Positions 9,010 to 18,827 are shown, counted from the stretch's first letter. The stretch is DNA of 64,000 nucleotides from Alcaligenaceae bacterium (GCA_947379755.1 CANCOC010000005.1:1-64000), one strand, 5' to 3'. Made by a program: numbers and translations. Notes: generated from the sequence alone by a model not told the origin.

Positions 9010-11601
9010 ATGACCCCTGCGGACCTGGCTGTATTGCGTGAAGAGATGCGGGCGCTGCGGCGCACGGCCATCGAACAGTACCGCAAGACACTGCGTGCAG
9101 ACACCCTGCTCTCGTCGCTCAGGCGTTGCGCAGACATTACGCTGCGCAAGTTGCTCATCTTGTGCCCCTTGCCGGTAGGTGCCGCGCTAGCTGCTGTAGG
9201 CGGGTATGGTCGGGGCGAGCTGTATCCGTTTTCCGATGTTGACTTGCTGATTCTGTTGCCACAAGACCCAACCACCGAAGAGGAAGCTTCATTGGGTGCG
9301 TTAGTCGCAGCCATGTGGGATGTCGGCCTCGAACCTGGCTACAGCGTACGCACAATTGAACAATGCATCAAAGAAGCGTCTGCCGACATCACCGTCGAGA
9401 CCTCGATGCTGGAAACCAGATGGATTGCAGGCAGTCGTGCACTGACCCAGACCTTTATCAGCACGATGAAGGCACATCTGGATCCTTATACTTTTTTTCA
9501 GGCCAAACGCGCAGAAATGCAGCAGCGTCATGCACGCTACCAGGACACGCCCTATTCGCTTGAGCCGAATTGCAAGGAATCCCCGGGTGGCTTACGTGAT
9601 CTGCAAGTCATCATGTGGATGGCGCGCGCAGCCGGCTTTGGTACCAGCTGGCAACAAATCGCCCGTGCAGGCTTACTAACAGCAGCTGAGGCTCGCGACC
9701 TCAAACGCGCGGAGCAGGCGTTCAAGCGCTTGAGAATTGAATTGCATTTGCTGGTCAATCGCCGTGAAGATCGCCTGATTTTCGACCTTCAGCATGGAAT
9801 GGCTGAAGTCTACGGCCTGGCACCCACAGCCAATCGGCGTGCCAGTGAAATTCTCATGCAGCGGTACTACTGGGCGGCGCGTCTGGTGACGCAGCTCAAT
9901 ACATTGCTTGTTCAAAACATTGAAGAACGATTGATCCCCTTCAATGAGTCGGACCAGCAGTTCATCGATGAAAACTATATCGCAAGACGCCATAGACTCG
10001 ATATTGCTCGCGAAGATTTATTCGATACGGATCCGGGACAACTGCTGAATGTGTTCCTTGTCATGGAGCAGCACCCCGAACTCACGGAGCTTTCAGGTCG
10101 GGCCATGCGTGCGATCTGGCACTCAAGACACCTGATCAACCCTGAATTCAGGCGTCAACCAGAAAACAAACATACATTTCTGGCTATTTTGCAGCAGCCG
10201 CAAGGCATCGTTCATGCACTGCGCAGAATGACCATGCTCAATATCCTTCCAAGATATTTGCCATCGTTTCGCAAAGTGGTCGGACAAATGCAACATGATT
10301 TATTTCATGTGTATACCGTCGATCAGCACACACTCGCAGTCATCCGCAATCTGCGACGGTTCACGATGCCTGAGCACGCTCAGGAATACCCCGTCGCGAC
10401 ACGACTGATTGCGGCACTCGACCGACACTGGCTACTGTACGTTGCGGCGCTTTTTCACGATATTGCAAAAGGACGCGGAGGCGATCATTCGGCACTTGGC
10501 GCGCTGGAAGTCAAACGTTTTGCTCGCAGCCACTTCCTCAGTGCTGAAGATACCGAGCTGGTTGTGTTCCTTGTGCGCAACCACCTGGCGATGTCTCAGG
10601 TCGCTCAAAAGAAAGACTTATCTGATCCTCAGGTCATCCAGGATTTTGCTACGCTGGTTGGCACCTCCCGCAAACTCACAGCGCTTTACTTGCTCACGAT
10701 CGCAGACATACGCGGAACGAGCCCAAAAGTATGGAACGCCTGGAAAGGCAAGCTGCTTGAAAGTCTGTTTAATCAGACGAGTCTTGCCCTGGGTGGCTCA
10801 CTGGATGACACGAACACCATTTTGCGTCAGCGTATGGAGCATGCAGCAGGTCTGACACGACTGGCTGGGTTGCGCGATGACACGCGTGAAGAATTCTGGA
10901 AGCAGCTTGATGTTGCATATTTCCTGCGTCACGAGGCATCTGATATTGCTTGGCATACCAGGCATCTGTATTATCAGACCAATCCTGATCATGCAATTGT
11001 GAAGGCCCGGCCGACAGAAGAAGGCGCAGGACTCGAGGTCATGGTTTACACCAAAGATGTTGCTGATTTATTTGCAAGGATCTGTATTTTTTTTGGTGCG
11101 CATGGCTTTAGCATTCAAGATGCAAAGATTCACACGACACGCAATCACTACGCACTGGACAGCTTCATCGTCCTGCCAATTGACATGTCAGATGACTTAC
11201 GGACACAAGCTGCATTGATTGAACATCAGCTTGCGCTGCATCTGGACCTGGATCATCCCAACCAGTCATCTGCTGCTAAAAACCATATCGCCACACGCCC
11301 GTCACGTCTGTCCAAGGCATTTCCCGTTCCTCCGGTAGTTGAACTTCACCCGGATGAAGGCAGTCAAAACTGGACTTTGGACTTAATTGCTACAGACCGT
11401 CCAGGTTTGCTTGGCGATGTTGCACAGGCGTTTGTGAATTTCGGCATCCATCTTCAGACAGCAAAAGTCATGACGCTTGGTGATCGTGTCGAGGACGTGT
11501 TTGTCATTTGTGGTGAGACGTTAAGCCAGCCCCGTACACAAAGACAGTTTGAACGCGCTGTCCTTGAAGCCATTACCCAGGAGCGAGTCCATGCAGCGTG
11601 A
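9010..11601 (+). CDS. glnD: Bifunctional PII uridylyltransferase / uridylyl-removing enzyme
   Basis: GlnD is the primary glutamine sensor: it uridylylates PII proteins when glutamine is low and removes UMP when it is high, and so controls glutamine synthetase adenylylation and NtrB/NtrC. The 863 residues contain the nucleotidyltransferase motif GGYGRGELYPFSDVD (D76, D78), the HD hydrolase motif LFHDIAKGRGGDHS (H483, D484) and two C-terminal ACT domains (about 675-745 and 790-863). Its ATG is two bases after the map stop. The targets glnA, ntrB and ntrC are 30 kb away in this window. Confidence 0.97.
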   Translation: MTPADLAVLREEMRALRRTAIEQYRKTLRADTLLSSLRRCADITLRKLLILCPLPVGAALAAVGGYGRGELYPFSDVDLLILLPQDPTTEEEASLGALVAAMWDVGLEPGYSVRTIEQCIKEASADITVETSMLETRWIAGSRALTQTFISTMKAHLDPYTFFQAKRAEMQQRHARYQDTPYSLEPNCKESPGGLRDLQVIMWMARAAGFGTSWQQIARAGLLTAAEARDLKRAEQAFKRLRIELHLLVNRREDRLIFDLQHGMAEVYGLAPTANRRASEILMQRYYWAARLVTQLNTLLVQNIEERLIPFNESDQQFIDENYIARRHRLDIAREDLFDTDPGQLLNVFLVMEQHPELTELSGRAMRAIWHSRHLINPEFRRQPENKHTFLAILQQPQGIVHALRRMTMLNILPRYLPSFRKVVGQMQHDLFHVYTVDQHTLAVIRNLRRFTMPEHAQEYPVATRLIAALDRHWLLYVAALFHDIAKGRGGDHSALGALEVKRFARSHFLSAEDTELVVFLVRNHLAMSQVAQKKDLSDPQVIQDFATLVGTSRKLTALYLLTIADIRGTSPKVWNAWKGKLLESLFNQTSLALGGSLDDTNTILRQRMEHAAGLTRLAGLRDDTREEFWKQLDVAYFLRHEASDIAWHTRHLYYQTNPDHAIVKARPTEEGAGLEVMVYTKDVADLFARICIFFGAHGFSIQDAKIHTTRNHYALDSFIVLPIDMSDDLRTQAALIEHQLALHLDLDHPNQSSAAKNHIATRPSRLSKAFPVPPVVELHPDEGSQNWTLDLIATDRPGLLGDVAQAFVNFGIHLQTAKVMTLGDRVEDVFVICGETLSQPRTQRQFERAVLEAITQERVHAA

Positions 11602-12076
11602 ACGAATGATTATTGCGACAATTGGTGCCACAAGCCTGCTTGCAGTGCTGATTGCCTTAATATCTCAATACTTCTTTGACATGGCGCCATGCGCGTGGTG
11701 TGTGTTTCAACGGTTGATTTACCTGACGATTTCAACGGTATGTCTGGTGAGCGTTCTGCTCAGGCCAGGCAGATTATGGACATCGCTGACACTCGCTGGC
11801 GTACTGGCCTTATGTGTGTCAGGTATTTCGGCAGCCTGGTATCAGGCGCAGGTCGCATCCAATAGTTTTTCGTGTGTGCAATCCACCGCAGACCAGATTA
11901 TGACAAAGACCGGACTCGAATCAAGTATGCCCTGGTTGTTTGGTATCTATGCAAGTTGCATGGATGCACGTATCAAGGTTTTTGGACTTGAATACGCATA
12001 CTGGAGCCTGATTTTATTTTCGCTTCTTGGCCTGCTTGCCACGTTTGCGTTGGCGCGTCTGACACGTTCTAAATAA
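11591..12076 (+). CDS. dsbB: Disulfide bond formation protein DsbB
   Basis: DsbB is the inner-membrane quinone reductase that reoxidizes periplasmic DsbA. Four membrane helices are visible, with the first redox pair C34-x2-C37 (PCAWC) and the second pair C95 and C123 in the second periplasmic loop. The ATG at 11591 gives 161 residues and has AGGAG at good spacing; it overlaps the glnD end by 11 bases. An in-frame ATG 14 codons upstream lies further inside glnD and is less likely. Confidence 0.93.
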   Translation: MQRERMIIATIGATSLLAVLIALISQYFFDMAPCAWCVFQRLIYLTISTVCLVSVLLRPGRLWTSLTLAGVLALCVSGISAAWYQAQVASNSFSCVQSTADQIMTKTGLESSMPWLFGIYASCMDARIKVFGLEYAYWSLILFSLLGLLATFALARLTRSK

Positions 12077-12101
12077 CTGGCCGACAGACTGGTTGCAGTC
12101 A

Positions 12102-12125
12102 ATCGGGGGAACTTGCTCCCCCGAT
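12102..12125. terminator. Hairpin between convergent dsbB and purF
   Basis: A perfect nine-base-pair stem pairs ATCGGGGGA (12102-12110) with TCCCCCGAT (12117-12125) around a six-base loop, midway between two converging genes. Neither side has a run of T longer than two, so it may act as a bidirectional but weak terminator or as a 3'-end stabilizer. Confidence 0.55.
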
Positions 12126-12144
12126 GAATAACGGTCAGGCGAAT

Positions 12145-13659
12145 CTAGTTGTCTTCAGCAGCAAAACCCATATTAAACAGTAGACCATTTGCACCTTCTT
12201 GCGCATTTTTGCGGGTACGGCCCAGATTTTCGAGATAGGCGGGCGTGATATCGCCCGTCACATACTCACCCGTAAAGCATGAAGTATCAAAATTCTTGAG
12301 TGCGGGATTCAGGTCAGAAATAGATTTTGTCATCGACTCGATATCCTGATAAATCAGGGAATCTGCTCCAATCAGCTTGGCAATTTCTTCCTCGTTACGA
12401 CCCGTCGCAATCAACTCTGACTGCGTGGGCATGTCAATTCCGTATACGTTCTGATAACGCACAGGTGGCGCAGCTGAAGCCAGATAGACTTTATTTGCAC
12501 CGGCCGCACGCGCCATATCCACGATTTCGCGACTGGTCGTGCCACGTACGATGGAGTCATCCACCAGCAACACATTCTTGCCCTTGAATTCCATGCCAAT
12601 CGTATTGAGTTTCTGGCGTACAGATTTTTTGCGTACAGCCTGGCCTGGCATGATGAAAGTGCGCCCAACATAACGATTCTTGATCAGACCCTCACGGTAA
12701 TTCAACCCAAGCCTGTCAGCGAGTTGCATCGCGGCGGGACGCGAAGAGTCCGGGATTGGCATGACAACATCGATATCACCCAGGCGCAGGCTTCGTGCAA
12801 GTTTGTCAGCCAGGTATTCGCCCATACGCAACCGTGCACCGTAAACCGACACGCCTTCCAGAACAGAATCGGGACGGGCAAAATATACGTATTCAAAAAT
12901 ACAGGGAGCGTGAACCGCTCCCGAGGCACAGATCTCGCTGCTGACCATGCCATCCAGAGAAATAAAGATGGCTTCGCCAGGAAGAATATCCCTGACAAAG
13001 GCAAAGCCAGAGCCTTCGAGAGCAACAGATTCAGACGCAACCATCCATTCTGAACCTTGTCCTGAATCACTACGCCCCAGACAAAGTGGTCGAATACCAT
13101 GAGGATCCCTGAATGCCAGCAATCCGTAACCTGAAATCTGAGCCACTACAGCATAGGCACCTTTGACGCGCTGATGCACAGCTTTTACTGCGCGAAATAT
13201 CGCGGACTCGTCGAGTGAGACGCCATTTGCCGCACGCTGGAGCTCGTGCGCCAGGACGTTAAGCAAGACTTCCGAATCTGAATTCGTGTTGATATGTCGC
13301 TGATCGTTCTTGTAGAGAGACTCACGCAATTCTTGCCAGTTTGTCAGATTGCCGTTGTGCGCAAAGGTAATTCCAAAAGGAGCATTGACATAAAAAGGCT
13401 GCGCCTCTTCGACGCTGTCGCTCGAACCTGCAGTGGGATAGCGTACCTGGCCAATGCCGGATGTTCCTGGCAACGAGCGCATATTGCGGGTACGAAACAC
13501 ATCACGCACAAGACCATGGGCTTTGTACATATTGAAGTGATTGCCATTTGAGGTGGCGATACCTGCTGCATCCTGTCCGCGATGCTGAAGAAGTAACAGG
13601 CTGTCATACAACAGCTGGTTAACTGGGCCGCGACCGATGACGCCAACAATTCCGCACAT
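12145..13659 (-). CDS. purF: Amidophosphoribosyltransferase
   Basis: PurF makes 5-phosphoribosylamine from PRPP and glutamine, the first step of purine synthesis. The 504-residue protein begins MCGIVGVIG, giving the N-terminal nucleophile cysteine at position 2 after methionine removal, followed by LLLLQHRGQDAAGI of the Ntn glutaminase domain. The phosphoribosyltransferase domain has the PRPP loop VLLVDDSIVRGTTS. cvpA is immediately upstream, the classical cvpA-purF pairing. Confidence 0.97.
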   Translation of the reverse strand: MCGIVGVIGRGPVNQLLYDSLLLLQHRGQDAAGIATSNGNHFNMYKAHGLVRDVFRTRNMRSLPGTSGIGQVRYPTAGSSDSVEEAQPFYVNAPFGITFAHNGNLTNWQELRESLYKNDQRHINTNSDSEVLLNVLAHELQRAANGVSLDESAIFRAVKAVHQRVKGAYAVVAQISGYGLLAFRDPHGIRPLCLGRSDSGQGSEWMVASESVALEGSGFAFVRDILPGEAIFISLDGMVSSEICASGAVHAPCIFEYVYFARPDSVLEGVSVYGARLRMGEYLADKLARSLRLGDIDVVMPIPDSSRPAAMQLADRLGLNYREGLIKNRYVGRTFIMPGQAVRKKSVRQKLNTIGMEFKGKNVLLVDDSIVRGTTSREIVDMARAAGANKVYLASAAPPVRYQNVYGIDMPTQSELIATGRNEEEIAKLIGADSLIYQDIESMTKSISDLNPALKNFDTSCFTGEYVTGDITPAYLENLGRTRKNAQEGANGLLFNMGFAAEDN

Positions 13660-13703
13660 GAACTTTCCCGATAGCGGTTAACCCGCAAACAAATACAATT
13701 GAA

Positions 13704-14192
13704 TCAATAAGGTAACCAATCACCAAACGGTGTTGGAAGCCGGATCTTGATCTGCTGAACAATACTGACAACTTGCTTTGAAAACATGGCTTGCTTCCAC
13801 CAGATCTCGTTAGGTAACGGCGTGAAGCCTGCCAGCGTAACCAGCAGCAGGATGAACAGCACTCCACGCAGCAAACCAAACAACGCACCCAGCCCGTGAT
13901 CAGCAGGCGTCAGGCCCGTTCGACTGATCAGCGCTGAGAGCGTCATATTGACAAGTCCGATCGCTAGCAACACAACCACAAACACACTGAAATAGGCAAC
14001 GCCCATTCGTAAAAAAGACTGAGTGATCCACCTCGTCAGCCATTCAGAGACTGTCGGCCCCCACCAGATCGCGGCCAGAAATGCTGATACATAGGCTACG
14101 AGTGACAGGACTTCTTTCAGTAAACCGCGAACCAGGCCCAAAGTGGCAGAAATCGCCAGTATGGCTAGCAGGACGAAATCGAAACCTGTCAC
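13704..14192 (-). CDS. cvpA: CvpA family inner membrane protein
   Basis: The 162-residue protein has four hydrophobic helices and the typical start FDFVLLAILAISATLGLVRG with LVAYVSAFLAA. The family is named for a role in colicin V production and is linked to envelope homeostasis; its molecular activity is not settled. Its ATG overlaps the SPOR gene stop by four bases (ATGA) and purF follows after 44 bases. Confidence 0.9.
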   Translation of the reverse strand: MTGFDFVLLAILAISATLGLVRGLLKEVLSLVAYVSAFLAAIWWGPTVSEWLTRWITQSFLRMGVAYFSVFVVVLLAIGLVNMTLSALISRTGLTPADHGLGALFGLLRGVLFILLLVTLAGFTPLPNEIWWKQAMFSKQVVSIVQQIKIRLPTPFGDWLPY

Positions 14193-15013
14193 TGCGATGT
14201 AATAAAGGCGCCGCCAAAGCCGAGCGTACGCAAACGAGTCTGGGCGGCCTGCGCAGCTTCACGGGACGAAAAAGGACCAACACGCACACGATACTTTTGC
14301 GAACCATTGACCTGGACAGGTCCGTCAACAAAGGCGTTACTCACACCAGAAGCAGACAGCTTTTCCTTTTGTGATTGCGCATCAGCGGAAGCATCCAGGG
14401 ACATCGCCTGAACAACAAAATTACCTTTCGTTGGAGGTTTGCCTGCATTGCTTGCGCCTCCAGGTGGTCCTGCAACATCGGCAGACGGGCGTCCTTCGAG
14501 CAGAGCCAGAGCCCGTGCACCATCATCGGAACGAGGACCCTTGGATACCGTGGACTTATTTTGTTCAGCCTTGGGTTCCACCTTGACTTCAGCCTTGGCT
14601 TTGGGTTCGGGTTTGGGTGCAGCAGGAGTCGGTGCTGGCACCGGTGCGACAGGTGCTGGGGTGGCCATCACAGGGGGTTCAGGCACGACGGGAGCGGCAG
14701 GCGTCGCAGTTGCAGCTTGTGTCACTCCTGCATTCGCAGACTCAGCGACGGAAGGATCAGATAAATTCGGAGCAAACGGGGCAGTACGGTCAGGAATACG
14801 GATATCAATACTCTTGGAGACGGGCATGGGCTCAGAGTCAAGCAGCATCGGCAACACCACGATCGCGGCGAGTACCAATGCAACAGCGCCGGCAAGACGA
14901 CGCCTCGCCCTGACCCGCAGTTCGGCCGCCTGCGCCTCGCTAGAGACAGAAGGACGAGGTTTCACGGGAGATTTGCGTGACGTCGAGCTATCCTTTCTGG
15001 AAAACAGTCCCAT
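14189..15013 (-). CDS. SPOR-domain inner-membrane protein (DedD-like)
   Basis: Residues 1-39 are basic and cytoplasmic, 40-58 form one membrane helix, about 85-150 is a Pro/Ala/Lys-rich linker, and about 195-274 is a SPOR domain (FVVQAMSLDASADAQSQKEKL ... YRVRVGPFSSREAAQAA). SPOR domains bind glycan strands stripped of stem peptides at the division septum. The position between folC and cvpA is that of DedD in E. coli, so a cell-division role is likely. It overlaps cvpA by four bases. Confidence 0.85.
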   Translation of the reverse strand: MGLFSRKDSSTSRKSPVKPRPSVSSEAQAAELRVRARRRLAGAVALVLAAIVVLPMLLDSEPMPVSKSIDIRIPDRTAPFAPNLSDPSVAESANAGVTQAATATPAAPVVPEPPVMATPAPVAPVPAPTPAAPKPEPKAKAEVKVEPKAEQNKSTVSKGPRSDDGARALALLEGRPSADVAGPPGGASNAGKPPTKGNFVVQAMSLDASADAQSQKEKLSASGVSNAFVDGPVQVNGSQKYRVRVGPFSSREAAQAAQTRLRTLGFGGAFITSQ

Positions 15014-15081
15014 TTATGGAAACATCCTGATAGGAAAAGAGTGAACGTGAAGACGATTGAGTACTGACATGCTGACTTTCA

Positions 15082-16389
15082 TTAAGCTCGACCCAGCGTT
15101 TCAAGCACGCCAGCAACAGTTAAAAAAGATCCGAATACGACGATTCTATCATCCGGGTTGGCCAATTCACACGCAGCAAGGTAGGCTTGTTTGACGGAGT
15201 CGCAGGTACTGAGTGCCAAAGGCTGTTTTTCATCAAGGTCAGTTGCTTGGACGGCATGTCTTATTTTTTGAGCGAGCATTTCTGCCGACAAACCGCGTGG
15301 CCCCGGCAAACTGGCACAAAACCAGTGGTCGATCCGGCCCTGAATATGCTGGACAACAGATTCGACATCCTTGTCGGACAACATGCCAAACACCGCATAG
15401 GTGTATGGATGAAAACCCATGTTTCCAAGGTTTTTTTCTAGAACTGCAGCGGCATGTGGGTTATGTGCGACATCCAGAATCACGGTTGGCTGCCCTGGCA
15501 ATATTTGAAAGCGGCCAGGTAAGGCGGCTGAGATCAAGCCTTGCCTGACGGCCTGCTGCGGCACGGCAAGCGTGTCGCGCAAGGACTCGATGGCAGCCAG
15601 GGCTGCAGAGGCGTTCAAGAGCTGATTGGCTCCGCGCAGCGCAGGGTAAGCCATCGCATTGCGACGCTGGTTGCGTCCTGCAAAGGCCCACTGCTGGCGA
15701 TCGCCGGAATAATTGAAATCCCGGCCAAAGAGCCAAAGATCGGCATCAATTGAGGCAGCATAGTCCAGCAACGACTGAGGGGGTTTGGGGTCGCTACAAA
15801 TGGCCGGACGGTTTGAACGGAAAATATGGGCTTTTTCAAAACCGATTTTTTCTCGTGTATCGCCCAGCCAGTCAGTGTGATCAATATCAACACTGGTAAT
15901 AATCGAACAATCCGCATCGATAATATTCACGGCATCGAGTCGCCCGCCCAGACCTACTTCAAGAATCATGACATCGAGGCTGGCATGCGCAAACATTCGA
16001 AGCACAGCCAGCGTTGTAAATTCGAAATAGGTGAGCGACACGCCTGCTCTGGCAGATTCAATGGCCTCGAATTGTTCAACAAAGTCGAGATCCCGGACGA
16101 TTTCGCCGTTGATGCGTGCCCGCTCATTGAAAGTAATCAGATGAGGCGAAGTGTAGAGTCCCACTTTGAAACCGGCAGCAAGATAGATGGCTTCGAGCAT
16201 GGCACAGGTTGAGCCCTTGCCGTTGGTCCCCCCTACGATAATCTTGATCGCTGAGGACTCAATATTCAGTGTCTGGGCAACCTGACGCACGCGTTCAAGT
16301 CCCATATCAATTGCACTCGGATGCAACGACTCGAGATAAGACAGCCAGGTGTCCAGTGTTGCACCGCTTTGGGGTCGAACAACTCTCAT
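15082..16389 (-). CDS. folC: Bifunctional folylpolyglutamate synthase / dihydrofolate synthase
   Basis: FolC joins glutamate to dihydropteroate and then extends the gamma-glutamyl tail of folates, using ATP. The 435-residue protein has the P-loop GGTNGKGST at 53-61, the VGLYTSPHLITFNERARI substrate loop, the DHTDWLG motif and the C-terminal DVAHNPHAA motif, all typical of the Mur ligase-like fold. The SPOR gene follows after 68 bases; accD, often upstream in relatives, is not present here. Confidence 0.96.
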   Translation of the reverse strand: MRVVRPQSGATLDTWLSYLESLHPSAIDMGLERVRQVAQTLNIESSAIKIIVGGTNGKGSTCAMLEAIYLAAGFKVGLYTSPHLITFNERARINGEIVRDLDFVEQFEAIESARAGVSLTYFEFTTLAVLRMFAHASLDVMILEVGLGGRLDAVNIIDADCSIITSVDIDHTDWLGDTREKIGFEKAHIFRSNRPAICSDPKPPQSLLDYAASIDADLWLFGRDFNYSGDRQQWAFAGRNQRRNAMAYPALRGANQLLNASAALAAIESLRDTLAVPQQAVRQGLISAALPGRFQILPGQPTVILDVAHNPHAAAVLEKNLGNMGFHPYTYAVFGMLSDKDVESVVQHIQGRIDHWFCASLPGPRGLSAEMLAQKIRHAVQATDLDEKQPLALSTCDSVKQAYLAACELANPDDRIVVFGSFLTVAGVLETLGRA

Positions 16390-16502
16390 ATGGTAGGTTT
16401 CTTCATGATTCGTTTACAACAGATGCTCATTTTAGCAGTGCAGCAAAATGGCTTGCCTGCCCTATGGCGGTATGCAAGAATCGCGACATAACAAGGAAAA
16501 CA

Positions 16503-16943
16503 ATGTCTCAATCAAATACCCCCTCGCGTACCTTGCCAGACGACGTCATGGCACAGACACCCAAGTGGTTCGTCAGAGAAGCTGAGATCCCGGGCTACTC
16601 TCCCGCCAATCATACCGGCACACTGAACCGGCGGCTCATCAGCCGCGAAACAGTCGGCGCAAAACAGCTGGAAATGTTGATTGGAGTCATTGAAAAAGGA
16701 CAAGGTGCACTGCCCCATGCGCACCCTGGCATTGAACAGGTCTGTTACTTGCTGTCTGGCACAGCACGGGCAGAAATGAATGGAGAAGCTGTCGATATGC
16801 AGCCAGGCGACTGCTGCTTTTTTCCACCTGACCTGCCCCATGTATTTACAATCACCAGCGATACACCGGCAAGAGTGCTGGTGATTTATTCTCCGCCATA
16901 CGAAGAGTCGCCAGAACGAGTCGTCCGTTTTGGCGCACATTGA
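16503..16943 (+). CDS. Cupin-domain protein, substrate unknown
   Basis: From the ATG at 16503 (AAGGAA seven bases upstream) the product is 146 residues with a single cupin barrel. The first cupin motif has HAHPGIEQVCYLLSG with H, H and E as likely metal ligands, and the second is PGDCCFFPPDLPHVF with the final histidine. Small cupins of this type can be isomerases, dioxygenases or sensors, so the reaction is not assigned. The open frame extends upstream into folC antisense, but that part has no protein-like signal. The Bug receptor gene follows, overlapping slightly or directly adjacent. Confidence 0.85.
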   Translation: MSQSNTPSRTLPDDVMAQTPKWFVREAEIPGYSPANHTGTLNRRLISRETVGAKQLEMLIGVIEKGQGALPHAHPGIEQVCYLLSGTARAEMNGEAVDMQPGDCCFFPPDLPHVFTITSDTPARVLVIYSPPYEESPERVVRFGAH

Positions 16944-16953
16944 GGCTTCATTC

Positions 16954-17967
16954 ATGAAAATACATACAATGAACGCACGCTCCCCGAGGGGAAAAATGCT
17001 CTTGGGCACAGTTGCGCTGTTACTCAGTACCTGCGCAGCATGGTCGACACCTTCAGGGGCGCAGACAGCAGTCACCTGGCCAGTCAAGCCGATCACACTG
17101 GTCGTTCCCTTTCCTGCCGGTTCAGGCACGGATGCTGTAGGCAGAATTGTTGCAACAGAGCTCGGCAACATTCTTGGCCAGCAAGTTGTCATTGAAAACA
17201 AACCTGGCGGCAATGCCACGATTGGCGCGCAACTCGTGGCGCGCGCGCAACCTGATGGCTATACGCTTTTTCTGGCGACCAATACGCCAATGTCTGCAGC
17301 CCCCTGGCTGATGAAGTCTATTTCCTACGATCCGGTCAAAGACTTCACACCCGTCGCGCGAGGCGGGAATCTGCCATTCATTCTGGTCATCAATCCCAAG
17401 TTGCCTATTCACAGCGTCCAGGAGCTTGTTGCCTACGCAAAAAAGCATCCCGGCAAACTGAATTACGCCTCGGGTAACAGCACGGGAATCGTAGGAGGAG
17501 CCACACTCGCCGCACGCGCAGGAATAGAAATGGTGCATGTGCCCTACAAAGGCACCCCGCAGGCCATGACTGATGTGATCGGCGGACAGGTCGATCTCAT
17601 GTTTACCGATGTTGCTTCAGGCATGCCGTTTGTGAAGTCTGGTCAGATGCGCGCGCTCGCCGTGTCAACCAGGGACAGGAGCGCAATCGTGCCTGATTTA
17701 CCTTCCATGGCCGAAGCCGGAATCAAAGATTTTGATTTAAATTCCTGGAATGGTTATTTTGGTCCTGCAGGTCTCTCGCCCGAAGTCGTGCTCAAGCTCA
17801 ATACGGCCATTAATCAAATCGTCAATCATCCTGAAACAAAAGCGAAACTGGCAGGCTTGGGTTTTGATGCATTTAGCGGCACTGCACAAAGTTTTACAGC
17901 GTTTGTCGGTGAACAACTTGTTTTATGGCGTGACCTGATTCAAGCTGCGGGTATTACGCCGGAATAA
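16954..17967 (+). CDS. Tripartite tricarboxylate transporter substrate-binding protein (Bug family)
   Basis: The protein (337 residues from the ATG at 16954, with GAGG eight bases upstream) has a signal peptide ending near PSGA, then the family hallmark WPVKPITLVVPFPAGSGTD, IENKPGGNATIGAQ, PDGYTLFLAT and VPYKGTPQA. Bug receptors bind carboxylates or other small anions in the periplasm. No TctA/TctB membrane genes are nearby, which is common in Bordetella-like genomes where these receptors are greatly expanded. The cupin directly upstream may act on the same compound; this is only contextual. Confidence 0.92.
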   Translation: MKIHTMNARSPRGKMLLGTVALLLSTCAAWSTPSGAQTAVTWPVKPITLVVPFPAGSGTDAVGRIVATELGNILGQQVVIENKPGGNATIGAQLVARAQPDGYTLFLATNTPMSAAPWLMKSISYDPVKDFTPVARGGNLPFILVINPKLPIHSVQELVAYAKKHPGKLNYASGNSTGIVGGATLAARAGIEMVHVPYKGTPQAMTDVIGGQVDLMFTDVASGMPFVKSGQMRALAVSTRDRSAIVPDLPSMAEAGIKDFDLNSWNGYFGPAGLSPEVVLKLNTAINQIVNHPETKAKLAGLGFDAFSGTAQSFTAFVGEQLVLWRDLIQAAGITPE

Positions 17968-17973
17968 CAAAGG

Positions 17974-18774
17974 ATGTGTCTCGCGATCATTGCCCGGATG
18001 TCACATGCCCAATGGCCTTTGGTCATTGCTGCAAATCGTGATGAATACCACGCACGTCCAACCCTCGCTGCGGGGATCTGGGAGACCGACCTGCACGTCC
18101 TGGGTGGCCGGGATGTATCTGCAGGGGGGACCTGGCTGGGGATGCGTAGCGATGGACGCATTGGATTGCTGACCAACTTTAGAGAACCCGGCCAGCAGAA
18201 CCCCAAGGCCCCCTCCCGTGGGTCTCTGGTGAGCGATTATTTGTGCTCAACACTAAATGCGCAAACCTATTTGGACCATATCGAACAGCGGGCAGCCAGC
18301 TTCAATGGGTTTAATCTGTTATTGATTGATCCGTTACAAGCGCTGTACTTTACAAACCGACTCCAACACTGCGCCCAGCAGCTGGGGCATGGAGTAACAG
18401 GCTTATCCAATGCCACGCTCGGTGTGCCCTGGCCCAAGCTGACCCGAACCCGCCAGGCGATGACGGATCATCTCGCGCGTTCGCCGGAGCCCGATCCTGA
18501 AGCCATGTTTGCCATATTCCGGGACGCGGAGCCGGCACCCGAAGATACATTGCCAGACACGGGCCTGATCAAAGAGCGCGAACGACTACTCAGCAGCCCA
18601 TTTATCCTGAGCCCGGAATATGGCACGCGGTGTACAACCCTGATATTGCAACATGCCGATGGATACGCACTTTTTTTTGAGCGTCGCTATGATTCAGGCG
18701 GAGCGGTCAGCGGGACATCCTGCTGGAGAATTGATCCGCAACGACAGGCCATTACGCCGATCGATACGCGCTGA
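17974..18774 (+). CDS. NRDE family (TANGO2-like) protein
   Basis: The 266-residue protein begins MCLAIIAR and carries the ANRDEYHARPT signature at about 26-36, then GGRDVSAGGTWLG and LTNFREPG, all characteristic of the NRDE/TANGO2 family. The fold resembles N-terminal-nucleophile hydrolases with Cys2 exposed after methionine removal; a haem-handling role has been proposed for eukaryotic members, and the bacterial function is not settled. It starts six bases after the Bug receptor stop. Confidence 0.88.
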   Translation: MCLAIIARMSHAQWPLVIAANRDEYHARPTLAAGIWETDLHVLGGRDVSAGGTWLGMRSDGRIGLLTNFREPGQQNPKAPSRGSLVSDYLCSTLNAQTYLDHIEQRAASFNGFNLLLIDPLQALYFTNRLQHCAQQLGHGVTGLSNATLGVPWPKLTRTRQAMTDHLARSPEPDPEAMFAIFRDAEPAPEDTLPDTGLIKERERLLSSPFILSPEYGTRCTTLILQHADGYALFFERRYDSGGAVSGTSCWRIDPQRQAITPIDTR

Positions 18775-18827
18775 CCGTCACAGTCCGACTTATACTAAGG
18801 CTTATTCATTTACTCGCCAAGGCTGAC

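Noticed and set aside
14560-14720. Possible tandem repeat array
   Set aside because: The repetitive look is low-complexity coding sequence for the Pro/Ala/Lys linker of the SPOR protein; there are no regular repeat units or spacers as in CRISPR.
14439-15044. 201-codon plus-strand frame rich in Ala, Gly and Thr
   Set aside because: It is the antisense of the Pro/Ala-rich SPOR linker; the composition follows from that repeat-like region and not from selection on this strand.
16269-16502. N-terminal extension of the cupin protein
   Set aside because: It overlaps the start of folC on the other strand; the ATG at 16503 has a good Shine-Dalgarno and gives a normal small cupin.
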